Counted from the first letter of the stretch, positions 16,363 through 26,080 are shown. The stretch: DNA of 64,000 bases from Kolteria novifilia (GCA_007748055.1 CP036279.1:5704001-5768000); one strand, 5' to 3'. The notes: a model not told the origin generated them from the sequence alone. Numbers and translations are program-made.

Positions 16363-17745
16363 ATGACCGATCCTGTCCCCGGCCGCGCGCCGGCACAATT
16401 GACGATCCGCAAGCGAGCCCTCTTCGTCACGCTGGTGCTCTTGGGACTCTACGGCATCGGCGAACTTGCCGCGTGGACGGCCTTCCTCGTCGTCGACGCT
16501 CGCCCGTTCTCATTTGCTCGCCTGCACCGTCGCCAAGACCTGCTGCGCTTTGAAGTCACCGACGTCGACAATGCCGGCGATCCGGTCATGACGCGGGCCA
16601 ACTGTCGCACCGTCGCGCTGCACCCCTATCTCGGCTACGTCACCGATCCCCACCTCGCGGCCCAGGATGGTCGCTTTCCCTTCGCCGTGAATCGCTTTGG
16701 CTTCTCCGACGCGGGGGATCCATTTCACGAGCGAGGTGACGATCGCGTCATCATCGGCGTTGTCGGAGGTTCGGTCGCAATGGGCTTCTCGATCGGTGGA
16801 CTGCCGGCGATGGAACGCGAACTGAGAAAGTCGCCCCATTTCGCGGAAAAACAGTTCGTCTACGTCCGCGCCGCGATGGGAGGCTACAAACAGCCCCAGC
16901 AACTGATGACGCTCAACTACTTGCTCGCCCTCGGGGCCAAGATCGACCTTCTGATCAACATCGACGGCTTCAACGAGATCGCACTGCACCGGGTCGAGAA
17001 CCAGTCGCGTGACGTCGCCATGATCTATCCACGCAGTTGGGCCCTCATGGTCGAGAAGATTCCCGACCCGATCAGTCGAACGCTCATCTGCGAAATCGCC
17101 CATCGGCGGGAGGAACGTAAGAGCTGGGCCCGCCTCTTCTCGAAGGCCTCCTTTCGCCATTCGATCATGTTGAACCTGCTCTGGCGTGCTCGCGACGGTT
17201 TTCTCGAGCGAAGCCTCGTGTCGGCGCAACAGCGACTCGCCGCCCACCGACCCGAGGAAGCGCTCCCCTACGCCGCTGTTGGTCCCGGCAATCCCCCCAA
17301 GAGCGAGATGGCCCAGTTCGAAGACCAAGCCGACTTGTGGAAGCGATGCTCGACACAGCTCCACCATCTTTGCCAAGCAAACAACGCCACCTATTTTCAC
17401 TTCCTTCAGCCCAACCAGTACGTCGATGGCTCGAAGGAAATGACGACGCAGGAGCGGCGCCGAGCCCTGACTGACAAGGCCTACGCCGATGCCGTCACCA
17501 AGGGCTATCCCCTCCTCGCGACCAGGGGGCGGGAACTCGCCGCCGAGGGGATCGCATTCGCCGACCTGACGACGATCTTCGAGGACCGCGGCGACACGAT
17601 CTACATCGACAGTTGCTGTCACTTCAACCAGACCGGGACCGAGATCCTCGGTACCGCCATCGGCAAGTTCATCCTCGACCACCTTGGCGAGAGCCAACCC
17701 GACCGCTCCCCTTCGTCGTCCCCGCCGCCGACCCTTGCCAACTGA
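16363..17745 (+). CDS. Membrane-anchored SGNH/GDSL-like hydrolase
   Basis: 460 residues. A single N-terminal membrane helix (about 18-45; ALFVTLVLLGLYGIGELAAW) would place the rest outside the cytoplasm. SGNH blocks are visible: VVGGSVAMGF with the candidate nucleophile Ser137, an Asn-containing LLINIDGFNEIAL, and near the C-terminus IYIDSCCHFNQTG, the D-x-x-H catalytic pair (about D416 and H420). This resembles planctomycete cell-surface SGNH proteins. Esterase or acyltransferase activity on surface glycans is possible but not shown by sequence. A Pro/Ser-rich tail ends the protein. Confidence 0.7.
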   Translation: MTDPVPGRAPAQLTIRKRALFVTLVLLGLYGIGELAAWTAFLVVDARPFSFARLHRRQDLLRFEVTDVDNAGDPVMTRANCRTVALHPYLGYVTDPHLAAQDGRFPFAVNRFGFSDAGDPFHERGDDRVIIGVVGGSVAMGFSIGGLPAMERELRKSPHFAEKQFVYVRAAMGGYKQPQQLMTLNYLLALGAKIDLLINIDGFNEIALHRVENQSRDVAMIYPRSWALMVEKIPDPISRTLICEIAHRREERKSWARLFSKASFRHSIMLNLLWRARDGFLERSLVSAQQRLAAHRPEEALPYAAVGPGNPPKSEMAQFEDQADLWKRCSTQLHHLCQANNATYFHFLQPNQYVDGSKEMTTQERRRALTDKAYADAVTKGYPLLATRGRELAAEGIAFADLTTIFEDRGDTIYIDSCCHFNQTGTEILGTAIGKFILDHLGESQPDRSPSSSPPPTLAN

Positions 17746-17794
17746 GAACCACGATCGCGATTGAATTGATCACCTGCTTTCTCGAGTACGACAA

Positions 17795-17812
17795 GCTGCT
17801 TGTCAGCCAGTG
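17795..17812 (+). repeat. 3'-end palindromic repeat, family 1 copy C (degenerate)
   Basis: CTGCTTGTCAGCCAGTG followed by ACAACGGGG: the right half of the family 1 element. It lies 50 bases 3' of the SGNH gene stop and in the same orientation as that plus-strand gene. The left arm is decayed. Confidence 0.6.
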
Positions 17813-17964
17813 ACAACGGGGCGCCGGCTGTAAGCGACTCCAACGGCGACCAATCCAAGGCAATCTTGACCCAAACGAAGCTCGGCGCGAGGATGTCGGA
17901 GCCACGCAGTCCGTTGTTTTCGTCGGTAGCACGTGGGTCAACGGACCGCTGGAGGGAGAGGATC

Positions 17965-18777
17965 ATGGGCCGATTGCTTTCGAAGCCGTCTCTGGAGACT
18001 CCTCTGCGCCGGCCGTTGTCGAGGACATCGGCGGTTGCGGAGACACTCGTCGGCGAGGAAGCCACGATCGACGGGAGTTCCTACTGGCTGATCGAGGAAC
18101 CCCTTCACGCCTATTGGTCTGATTGCGATCGACGACTGCGACCGCATGGAGCGATCGAGAGTGGCGACCGCGATCTCGAAACGCTCATCGGACGGTTTCC
18201 AGAGAACACCCTCTTTGTCGATATTGAGACCTGCGGCTTCAGCGGTTCGCCTCTCTTTCTCATTGGCGTCGCCCACCCGAGCGAACGCGGGATGGTGCTA
18301 CGCCAACTACTCGCGCGGACCTACGCGGAAGAAGGCGCCGTGCTCCGCGAATTCGCCCGGATGATCGAGTCCCACCCGCTGCTGGTGACGTTCAATGGGA
18401 AAAGCTTCGACTGGCCCTTCCTTCGCGATCGCATGTCGCGGCATCGGCTCCGTCATCCGCCGGAACTGGAGCACGTCGACTTGCTGCACTTGGGAAGACG
18501 GTTCTGGAAGGGACGCTTTCCGAACTATCGCCTTCAGACGTTGGAACTCTACGTCTGCGGGCGGCGGCGTGTCGGCGACATTGGCGGACGCGAGGTCGCC
18601 CAGGCCTACCACGACTACGTGCGGACGGGCCGACGTCGAGAAATGAAGCTCATCCTGAAGCACAACGCGCTCGACGTCGTCACGATGGTGCAACTCGTCG
18701 CGTGCATGCTTCGGAAGTCGGTCGCCCCCGAGTCGCGGGAAACGGTCGACTCCCCGTCAACAACTTGTCGGCGTTAG
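17965..18777 (+). CDS. YprB-like ribonuclease H-fold exonuclease
   Basis: 270 residues. DEDD exonuclease motifs: Exo I TLFVDIETCGFSGSPLFLIG, Exo II LLVTFNGKSFDWPFLRDRM, and Exo III near KHNALDVVTMVQLVACML. LEHVDLLHLGRRFWKGRF and NYRLQTLELYVCG are typical of the RNase_H_2/YprB domain. Many relatives carry an additional TPR region; this one has only the nuclease part. The start ATG 17965 is preceded by GGAGGGAG; ATG 17893 is an alternative, and TTG 17800 lies in a repeat. The stop codon overlaps that of the converging gene (shared TTAG at 18774-18777). Confidence 0.8.
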   Translation: MGRLLSKPSLETPLRRPLSRTSAVAETLVGEEATIDGSSYWLIEEPLHAYWSDCDRRLRPHGAIESGDRDLETLIGRFPENTLFVDIETCGFSGSPLFLIGVAHPSERGMVLRQLLARTYAEEGAVLREFARMIESHPLLVTFNGKSFDWPFLRDRMSRHRLRHPPELEHVDLLHLGRRFWKGRFPNYRLQTLELYVCGRRRVGDIGGREVAQAYHDYVRTGRRREMKLILKHNALDVVTMVQLVACMLRKSVAPESRETVDSPSTTCRR

Positions 18778-20300
18778 ACGTTGGGACGTAGTCGGGTTTC
18801 GTGCTGCGAGAGCCCCGCTTCGATGAACTCGACCAACCTCTCCAGGGCGTGGACGCGCGCGTAGCGCTTGTCGACGGAAGGGACCAAGACCCAGGGAGCG
18901 GTCGTGGTGCTGGTCCGGCGGAACATGTCCTCGGCGGCGCGATGGTACTGGTCCCACTTCTCGCGGTTGCGCCAGTCCTCATCGGTGATTTTGTAGCGTT
19001 TGTACTCGATCTTCTCGCGTTCCTGGAAGCGCTTGAGCTGCGTCTCGGGATCGATGTGGAGCCAGAACTTCATGACGATGGCGCCACTGTCGGTGAGGGC
19101 GGCTTCAAAGTCGCGAATCTCCTGGAACGCTCGCCGCCACTCGGGAATGGTGGCGAACCCCTCGATCCGCTCGACAAGCACGCGTCCGTACCACGACCGA
19201 TCGAAGATCGCCCAATTCCCCGCCTTGGGAATCCAGCGCCAGAACCGCCAGAGGTAGTGGTGATCGGCCTCTTCCCCACGCGGAGCGGCGACTGGATGGA
19301 CGTTGTAGAAACGCGGATCCAGCACCCGCGTCATCCGGCGAATCACCCCACCCTTGCCGGCGGCGTCCCAGCCCTCGAAACAAATCACGACCGCTCGTTT
19401 CTGTTCCACGCACTGATACTGCAAATCGACGAGGCGGTCTTGGGCTCGCCGCAAACGCCGGTCGTAGTCCTTCTCCGTCAGCGAGAGCGTCAGGTCGACC
19501 CGGTTCAGGGCCGAGGTCATGTCGTCGAGTTCGGGAAGGCGGTTGTTCTCGAGAGGTGGCTGCCCCTCGAGCATCTCCTTGCGTCGCTCGCGCAACACGA
19601 TCTCGTCCTGGACGCGGTTGATGATCCGATTGGCGATGGCGATCCGGGCGTAGCGCAGATCGTTGGCCGCGATCGGGTACCAGCGAGCAAAGTCGGTGCT
19701 CGTCGAGGCGAGCATCTCCTCCGCCGCCCGCTCGTACTCCTCGTGGAACTTCAGCTGCTTGGGGTCATCGGGTCCGACCCGCCAGCGCGGATAGTCGCCT
19801 CGTTTGAACTGTTTGCGCCGGCGCCGCTGCTCCTTCTGATCGATGTGGAGCCAGAATTTGACGATCAGCATGCCGTCGTCGGCGAGCATCTTCTCGAGTT
19901 GCCGGATCTCTTCGAACGCGATCTCCGGCAGGAGGGCGTCGGGACCGCCGTGCACCCGCTCGTCGAGGACGTGGTAGTACCAGGATCGCAGGAAGAGGAC
20001 GATCTGCCCCCGTGCCGGCAGTCTCAAGAAGTAGCGGCGCGTGAACGGGAAGTGCTTCTCCTCCGCGGTCGGAGGATACATCGCGTGAACCTTCATCCCC
20101 CGTGGATCGAGAGGATCGGCAAGGAACTGGATGCAGCGCGACTTGCCCGAGAAGTCCCAGCCTTCAAAGACCGCGACCACCGGAAGCCCCACTTCCCGAG
20201 CTTGCTGTTGGACGCGGGAGAGCTCGACACGCGCCTCGGCTTTGCACTTCGAATAGGTTTCCGCGTCCAGTTTAGCGGAAAGGTCGATGGTCTCCAGCAT
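18774..20300 (-). CDS. pap: Polyphosphate:AMP phosphotransferase (two-domain PPK2)
   Basis: 508 residues with two tandem PPK2 domains, the architecture of class II polyphosphate:AMP phosphotransferase, which makes ADP from AMP and polyphosphate. Walker A motifs: AVFEGWDFSGKSRCIQF (domain 1) and ICFEGWDAAGKGGVIRR (domain 2); lid and Walker B regions include LFLRSWYYHVLDERV and AIFDRSWYGRVLVERIEG. The family motif KFWLHID occurs in both halves. ATG 20300 (MLETIDLSAKL) is used; an open extension to 20435 has no family match. The gene converges on the YprB-like gene, and the two stop codons overlap. Confidence 0.87.
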   Translation of the reverse strand: MLETIDLSAKLDAETYSKCKAEARVELSRVQQQAREVGLPVVAVFEGWDFSGKSRCIQFLADPLDPRGMKVHAMYPPTAEEKHFPFTRRYFLRLPARGQIVLFLRSWYYHVLDERVHGGPDALLPEIAFEEIRQLEKMLADDGMLIVKFWLHIDQKEQRRRRKQFKRGDYPRWRVGPDDPKQLKFHEEYERAAEEMLASTSTDFARWYPIAANDLRYARIAIANRIINRVQDEIVLRERRKEMLEGQPPLENNRLPELDDMTSALNRVDLTLSLTEKDYDRRLRRAQDRLVDLQYQCVEQKRAVVICFEGWDAAGKGGVIRRMTRVLDPRFYNVHPVAAPRGEEADHHYLWRFWRWIPKAGNWAIFDRSWYGRVLVERIEGFATIPEWRRAFQEIRDFEAALTDSGAIVMKFWLHIDPETQLKRFQEREKIEYKRYKITDEDWRNREKWDQYHRAAEDMFRRTSTTTAPWVLVPSVDKRYARVHALERLVEFIEAGLSQHETRLRPNV

Positions 20301-20465
20301 GGCGTCCCGTGCGGTAAGGTTGGGGCATCCGCGAAAGGAAGGTGTTATACACAACGACGATTCCGTCGCCACAAGAGCCCCGGCTGACTTTCGCGACCAC
20401 CGGCGGCGGCGATCCCACACAACTCGCTGAACCACTCGATACCGGCGGCTTCGTTCGACACGCTG

Positions 20466-23400
20466 CTACCGAGCGACGCCCGAGACCGTGGTCGTCCGAA
20501 ATCCCTCGATCGACTGAATGATAGGTGACAGTTGCATCCGAACGAAGCGCCGATCGGCCGAGACGGCCGATTGAACTTGTAGGGTCGTTCCATCGTTGAC
20601 GACGGTCACCACCGGATCGAACGCGACCGCGCCGGCCGAGACGTTGCTCGTCACGCCACCGAGAAACGCGCTTTGCGCCAGCGGTGGCGAGGGGCGAATC
20701 GGCGCGATCTGGGCGAACGCCCCTTGTTCGACGAGTTGCCGAAGCCGCATCCGTGGCGAGATACCATCACCACGCTCCTCGGCGGCCACGAGCGGGTGGT
20801 CGGCTTGGGGATCGACCCGCAAGGGCTCCGTCCGCCGGCCGTCGGCGAGGTTCACCGTCACCGGCTTGTCCAGGTCCTCCATCGCAATCGTGTGCCGCTC
20901 GCGCACTTCCCGATCGGTGCCTCTATGACGCACCACGTCGAGGGTGACCCGTCCGCCAGTCGGCTTCCCCCAAACCCGTCGGACGAAAACGTCGTAGTCG
21001 CCCGGAAAGCCTTCGACCGCGACGTAACGTTCCTCGTTGGGACGATGGTCGCCGGCGAGCACTCCCCCACCCTCCCCTTGAGGCCAGAGCGGCGAACAGA
21101 GTGACTGCGTCGGTTCGACCACATTCAGATCCAAGTCGGCCTCGCCCGCCCAACGAAGCATGATCTCGAGATCGCGCTCGCGAACTCGCTGGGCGATCTC
21201 GCTCAGCCGCTGGGCTTGTCCTCGTTCCTGACGACGCCGGAGCTGCCCCTGGTAGGAAGCCAACCGCTGCCGCATCCGCTCGTGGACGTCCTGGCGATGC
21301 CCGGGCCACTCGTTCCCCAGGACGTGATTGGCCGACGACGCGAGCAAGTCCAAGTCATCGGTGTGGGCCGCTAGTTCAAAGGCGAGTTCATGAACGGCGA
21401 GCGCTCCGGGAAACCGCTCCATGCTGTCACGTAGCAGCTCCTTCGCGGCGACCGTTCGCCCGAGCTGCGCCAGTCGACTGGCAACCCGCAGACGCGTCGG
21501 AAGTTGATCGGGCCGCAAGTCGACGAGGGAGAGGAGAGCCTCCTCGACCCGTTCGGGATCCTCGCCGGCCAGGAAGAGGGAATAGCCCAACGCCTCGTAC
21601 ATCCAGGTCGCGGGTGGCCCTTGCTGGAGAACGCCTTCGAGCAACCGCGCGGCATGATCGTGGTAGCCGTGCGTCGTTAGGAGGTGAACCGCCCACTGGA
21701 TGGCGGCCGAGGACTCGCGGTGCGATTTGAAGTGAGACTGCCAATCGTCGGCACGCGGCGGCTCTTCCTGGCGAGCGGGCGGCTGACGCTCCGCCTCGGG
21801 CACGGCGCCACCACCATTGTCGCGAAGTTGCCGCATCGCGGCGTTGAGCTGCCCCTGCACCTGATCGGTCGCCGTCGCGACGACGTTCAACCGGAAGGGC
21901 CGAATCGAGCCGCGTCCCCCGACCGAGTCCCAGGTCTCCGGAGCGATCACTCGCTTGATCAGTTCGATGAGATCTTCCGAGATGTCGCCGCCGGTATTGT
22001 TGTTCGCCGGCCGGTTGTTGTTGATCCCTTGGACTCCGAACGCCCCGAAGTTGCCGATCCCCTGGCCGGCGTTGTTGCCTCCTCCACTCCCGAGGGCGCC
22101 TTGACCGGCGTTGCCGCCCCCGAGGGCTCCGGAGAGGCCGACGTTGCCGCTGTTGAAGTCGATGATCGGGATGACCAGGTCGGCCACGGGATAGACCTTG
22201 GTGATTAACTCGTCGGCGGCGACTTGCTCGCTGGTGATGAGGAGCACCTCGTCCTCGATGAGGTAGGTCAGCTCCATCGGCCGCAGGATCAATCGTAGCG
22301 CCGACTTGAGCGAGACCGACTCCAGATGCAGCGTCGTCGGCACATCGGGGTCGAGTCCCAATTCATCCAGGCCGTTCTGGTCGATGACGATGTTCGCGCC
22401 CGTCAGGTCGCGGAGAAACTCGATCACGTCCCGCAGCGGGGTGTCCTGAAAATCGACCGAGACCGGCTGGGTCAACGCCCGGCGGATCTTCGCCTCGGCC
22501 GGAGAGACCGGCGTCAGATCGACTGATTCGTACTTCTTCCGGCGAGCGCTCAGTTCCTCCCAGACGCGGGCGGGTGGAAAGTGAATCGGGCTGGCGTCCG
22601 ACATCGGGATCGCCGCGCGTTCGACGGAGTAGAGGGCGTCCCAGTAGCCTCGCTGTTTCTGGACCTCGACCTCGTTGATACGGGCGTAGCGCCCAGCCAG
22701 CTCCCCGCGCCACTTGGCCGCGTGGGCGGCGACCTCGTCGGGATTCTGCTCGACGATCTCGTCGGCGACGCGAACGGCTTGGTCCCACTTGGCCTCGGAA
22801 AAGAGAGCGCGATAGCGGGACATCAACTCTTTCGTCGTCAGTTGCCGTACCAGTTCCTCCCGCTGGCGAGACTCTTTTCGGGAGATGACCGCGGCGGCAC
22901 GGTCACGGGCCACGGCGTCGGCTTGCATCCGCTGGTTCTGTCGCCACGTCGTCCGAAGCTTTCGTTCCAAGCGGCGCCGGAGCGAGGCCAAGCGACTCGC
23001 GTCGATCGGGCTCGCGTCGAGGGTCGCCAAGGTCGTCTTGAGGATTTCGATGGCGCGGTTGGGTTCCTCATCGGCGATTCGGTTCGCCTCGCTGATGTTC
23101 TCCGACACGAGGCGATTGAGTCGTTGAACTTCGATAGCCTCCTTGGCGCGAGCCTCCTCGATCAAATCGCGATCGGAACTCGTCCGCGAGTCGACGGGAG
23201 GCGTCGTCTCGCGCGGATCCTTGCCTTGCTCGAGTCGCTGGACCGCCCGCAATCCCGCTCCCGCCTCCATGTTGTCCGGCTCGAAATGCAACGCTTGCTG
23301 GTAGAGCTTCTTCGCGACGTCCAAATCGCGTGTCGCCAGCGCGGCTTTGGCGCCGGCAAGGACCGTTTGCAGGCGGACGCCGGTCTGGGCCTTGGCGATC

Positions 23401-24410
23401 GCAAGGTTGACCTCGGCATCGCGTAGGGCCGGCTTCTTGGACTGCGACAGCCAGCGATAGTGAAGGTCCTTGAGATGAGCACCATCCTTTTCCTCGACCG
23501 GCGTCACCTCGAGCGCCATGCTCAGTGGTTTGCTCCCACGAAAGCCCTTCAGATGCAGCGACATGCGATCGCTCGTCTTCCAGCGTCCCATCAACAGCGT
23601 CCGCCGGTCTCGACGAAGGGGCGGCAACTGCTGGGGCACGACTCCGGCGACCTCGGGGGCAAGCGTCAGTTCTGACGGATAAAAGGGAGCGCACGCCAAC
23701 GCTCTGAGCAACGTCCGCGTGCCGTCCGCTACCGACTCACCCGCCGGGAGGACATTGCCTCCCGTCGCCACCGCCAATGCCGCGAGCATCGAGGTCTCCG
23801 GCTCACCCGCGAGCGTCACGACATAGAGCGGCGTACGAGCCCGAATCAACACGCCGCAAAGTTGGGTTACCTCCTGGGAATCCAACTCGCCAAGTGTCCC
23901 GGAGGGGTTGCCCACGACGGCAATCGCTTTGGGTAGTTCCCCGTCGCGGTCGCCGATCCAACGCGTCACCGCCTCGAGCGCCGCCGAGAGATTCGTCGCC
24001 CCGAGCGGAGCGACCTCCTCCAAGCCGGCCAGCGCGTCGCCGAGAGCCGGCGAACCGACCGCCGCGGGTCTCTTGGGGAGAGGAGCCTCGGGGCGCTGCG
24101 TCAGGTAAAGCGTCACCCGGCTTCCGCCCGTCAACCCGTCGACGAGCGAGCGGACCCGAGCGACCGTCTCCTCTCGCGCGGCCCCGGTCCGGGACGCCGA
24201 AAGATCGAGCAACACGGCCAGATCGAGCGCCCCCAATTCATCGGAAGCGGCAAACGGGTCTCGCAACAGAAGGGCAAACGTCGCCTCCCCCGTCGGCTCG
24301 CGATGCAATCTCAGTTCCGCGGCGGTGGTGGCGTCGGCCGAGAGCCGACCGGCCGTCACGAGGAAGAGAACACAAGCAATCGAGGCGAGATTTTGCGGAA
24401 ACAACGACAT
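20466..24410 (-). CDS. Large secreted fusion: VWA-like, TPR/coiled-coil, secretin N-domain (STN/DUF4974-like), DUF2135-like
   Basis: 1314 residues. Order of parts: signal peptide (about 1-25); VWA-like domain with MIDAS-type LLDLSASRTG (about 67-76); helical repeat and coiled-coil part (about 330-620); a secretin/TonB short N-domain (about 655-745; SVDFQDTPLRDVIEFLRDLT, LKSALRLILRPMELTYLIED); a Gly/Asn-rich linker (about 760-820); more TPR-like helices (about 890-1060); and a DUF2135-like beta domain (about 1080-1180; DLEIMLRWAGEADLDLNVVE). A C-terminal strand-rich tail (VVTVVNDGTTLQVQSAVSAD, RRFVRMQLSPI) resembles the end of planctomycete secretin-like proteins, but no complete secretin barrel is seen. 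Probably a periplasmic or surface scaffold. Function unknown. Confidence 0.75.
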   Translation of the reverse strand: MSLFPQNLASIACVLFLVTAGRLSADATTAAELRLHREPTGEATFALLLRDPFAASDELGALDLAVLLDLSASRTGAAREETVARVRSLVDGLTGGSRVTLYLTQRPEAPLPKRPAAVGSPALGDALAGLEEVAPLGATNLSAALEAVTRWIGDRDGELPKAIAVVGNPSGTLGELDSQEVTQLCGVLIRARTPLYVVTLAGEPETSMLAALAVATGGNVLPAGESVADGTRTLLRALACAPFYPSELTLAPEVAGVVPQQLPPLRRDRRTLLMGRWKTSDRMSLHLKGFRGSKPLSMALEVTPVEEKDGAHLKDLHYRWLSQSKKPALRDAEVNLAIAKAQTGVRLQTVLAGAKAALATRDLDVAKKLYQQALHFEPDNMEAGAGLRAVQRLEQGKDPRETTPPVDSRTSSDRDLIEEARAKEAIEVQRLNRLVSENISEANRIADEEPNRAIEILKTTLATLDASPIDASRLASLRRRLERKLRTTWRQNQRMQADAVARDRAAAVISRKESRQREELVRQLTTKELMSRYRALFSEAKWDQAVRVADEIVEQNPDEVAAHAAKWRGELAGRYARINEVEVQKQRGYWDALYSVERAAIPMSDASPIHFPPARVWEELSARRKKYESVDLTPVSPAEAKIRRALTQPVSVDFQDTPLRDVIEFLRDLTGANIVIDQNGLDELGLDPDVPTTLHLESVSLKSALRLILRPMELTYLIEDEVLLITSEQVAADELITKVYPVADLVIPIIDFNSGNVGLSGALGGGNAGQGALGSGGGNNAGQGIGNFGAFGVQGINNNRPANNNTGGDISEDLIELIKRVIAPETWDSVGGRGSIRPFRLNVVATATDQVQGQLNAAMRQLRDNGGGAVPEAERQPPARQEEPPRADDWQSHFKSHRESSAAIQWAVHLLTTHGYHDHAARLLEGVLQQGPPATWMYEALGYSLFLAGEDPERVEEALLSLVDLRPDQLPTRLRVASRLAQLGRTVAAKELLRDSMERFPGALAVHELAFELAAHTDDLDLLASSANHVLGNEWPGHRQDVHERMRQRLASYQGQLRRRQERGQAQRLSEIAQRVRERDLEIMLRWAGEADLDLNVVEPTQSLCSPLWPQGEGGGVLAGDHRPNEERYVAVEGFPGDYDVFVRRVWGKPTGGRVTLDVVRHRGTDREVRERHTIAMEDLDKPVTVNLADGRRTEPLRVDPQADHPLVAAEERGDGISPRMRLRQLVEQGAFAQIAPIRPSPPLAQSAFLGGVTSNVSAGAVAFDPVVTVVNDGTTLQVQSAVSADRRFVRMQLSPIIQSIEGFRTTTVSGVAR

Positions 24411-24533
24411 GAGGTGCGCTCCGAGAAGACTCCAGGAGGAGAGAGCAGCGAGATGGGTTTAGTCTCGCATAACCCGCCGGAAGCGGCAACGGCGAAGTCG
24501 ACTGCGCGCGTCTGGATTAGCGAGTAATCTGTT

Positions 24534-24598
24534 CCAACCTAACGTTGATGTTGGTATTGCCCCAACCCGTTGGCACTGGCTGACAAGCAGCCAGTGGC
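24534..24598 (-). repeat. 3'-end palindromic repeat, family 1 copy D
   Basis: Hairpin 24572-24598 (GGCACTGGCTG, ACAAG, CAGCCAGTGGC) with an adjoining imperfect palindrome CCAACCTAACG/TTGATGTTGG. It starts 27 bases 3' of the HDOD gene stop and is in that gene's orientation. Confidence 0.75.
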
Positions 24599-24625
24599 CC
24601 CCCAAACATTGGGTCCAGACGGAGC

Positions 24626-26080
24626 CTAGCACTCCTCGAAGGCGAGCCCGTCGCCTTGTTGGGCTCCATCGACCAGTTCAAAGGTACGACGGAGAAGTTG
24701 CACGGCATTCGACACGGCACTGGTCGGACAAACCGTGAGCAGTCCGAACGCCGCTCCCATGCCCGCGCTGTCGATCTCCCGCAGCGGGGGCCGAATTCGC
24801 TCGATCAGCCGCATCGCTCCCTCGAGCCCCGTGTTGCCCGCGACGACGCAGAACGTGTCGGCGCTATGGCGAAAGACCGAGTCGCTGGTGCGAAGCAGAT
24901 GAACCAAGTGGTGCGCGGTGCGTTGGACGAGTTCGAGCGATTCGTCGATGCGTCCCTTTTCGTCATAGGCGTTGAGACTCGAGAGCCGAATGAGCAGGAG
25001 CGAGAAAGGCCAATGCTTGCGTTTGGCGAGGGCCATCTCTTGCTCGATGCGACGGATGAGGCCATCGCGATGGAGCAGTCCCGTCTGGGCATCAACCAAC
25101 TGCGAATGATCGGCCAACGGCGCCGCGAGCAGCCGGGCGCGACTGAGCATCTCGTGAAACCCACCGGTAACGGGCATCTCCACGTCGAGAAGATCCGCGA
25201 GGTCCAACGCTCGCGCCTCGAGTTTCTGAACGACCCGGTCAAACTGGTCGCGGCTGATCAGGTCCGCTTCCTCGAGGACAATCGCGAACTTCTCGATCCG
25301 AACCAACCCCTCCTCGGACTGCATCAGGAAGCACTCCGCGAACTCTTCCGCGTATGCCATCAAGACGGGAAGCGTCCGCTCCCCCGCCGCGAGGGCCGAC
25401 AGCACATTGACTTCGTGGTGTGTCCGCACCGCGTCGACGAGGTCGGAGGGAAACCGCCAGTGCTCCAAGAGACGGGCCCCAATCGTCGCATGATCGATCC
25501 CGAGCGTCGCTCGTTCGAGCTCGATCAGCGACTGACGTTGCTCGGGGCGTCGCGCCTCCTCCAGAATCGACGCGTACTGCTCGTCGTACCTGTCGGCCAA
25601 CAGCAGAATCGCGATGTCCTGCGTCAAACCCGCCAGGAACGCTTTCTGGGAATCGACTCCAAAAATGCCCGCATGCAGTCGACAGCCGATCGCCGTGAGG
25701 AAAATTCGCCGCCAACATCGCCCGATCAGTGGATCTTTCGCCCGCTTGGGAAAGACCATTGTCGTGGTGGCGCCGAGGATCGCCAGACGCACGGTGTTGA
25801 CCCCAAGGAGTGTCACCGCCTGCTCGACACTCGACACCTCTCCCGAGGAACCGAAGATCGCGCTATTGGCCAACCACACGATGCGCGTGGCGATGGCGGG
25901 CTCGAGTTCAAGGGCTTTGCCGAGATCCTCAATACCCGTGGTCGGATCTTGAGCGCAATGAAGGAGTGCCGCGGCGGTCTGGGGAAGGCTCGGCAAGACC
26001 AGCTTGTCGAGTTGGTCGAAGTCGACCGGGACGGAGCGTCCCCCTTCGAGTGAGTCAGGTACGGGCGGACGAGAAGACAT
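24626..26080 (-). CDS. HDOD-domain signalling protein with degenerate GGDEF domain
   Basis: 484 residues. The N-terminal HDOD domain (about 25-225; LPSLPQTAAALLHCAQDPTT, IATRIVWLANSAIFGSSGEV, SSVEQAVTLLGVNTVRLAIL) is followed by a GGDEF-like domain (about 330-475; DAQTGLLHRDGLIRRIEQEM). The diguanylate cyclase signature site reads FRHSADTFCVVAG (about 400), so the GGDEF catalytic motif is lost and the domain is probably a binding or structural module. HDOD proteins act in motility, DNA damage and c-di-GMP signalling, and the partner here is unknown. A family 1 repeat follows the stop. Confidence 0.85.
   Translation of the reverse strand: MSSRPPVPDSLEGGRSVPVDFDQLDKLVLPSLPQTAAALLHCAQDPTTGIEDLGKALELEPAIATRIVWLANSAIFGSSGEVSSVEQAVTLLGVNTVRLAILGATTTMVFPKRAKDPLIGRCWRRIFLTAIGCRLHAGIFGVDSQKAFLAGLTQDIAILLLADRYDEQYASILEEARRPEQRQSLIELERATLGIDHATIGARLLEHWRFPSDLVDAVRTHHEVNVLSALAAGERTLPVLMAYAEEFAECFLMQSEEGLVRIEKFAIVLEEADLISRDQFDRVVQKLEARALDLADLLDVEMPVTGGFHEMLSRARLLAAPLADHSQLVDAQTGLLHRDGLIRRIEQEMALAKRKHWPFSLLLIRLSSLNAYDEKGRIDESLELVQRTAHHLVHLLRTSDSVFRHSADTFCVVAGNTGLEGAMRLIERIRPPLREIDSAGMGAAFGLLTVCPTSAVSNAVQLLRRTFELVDGAQQGDGLAFEEC

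Noticed and set aside
18801-20387. 528-codon open frame antisense to the polyphosphate phosphotransferase
   Set aside because: Shadow of the minus-strand gene, which has two complete Walker motifs; the antisense product is low-complexity and unmatched.
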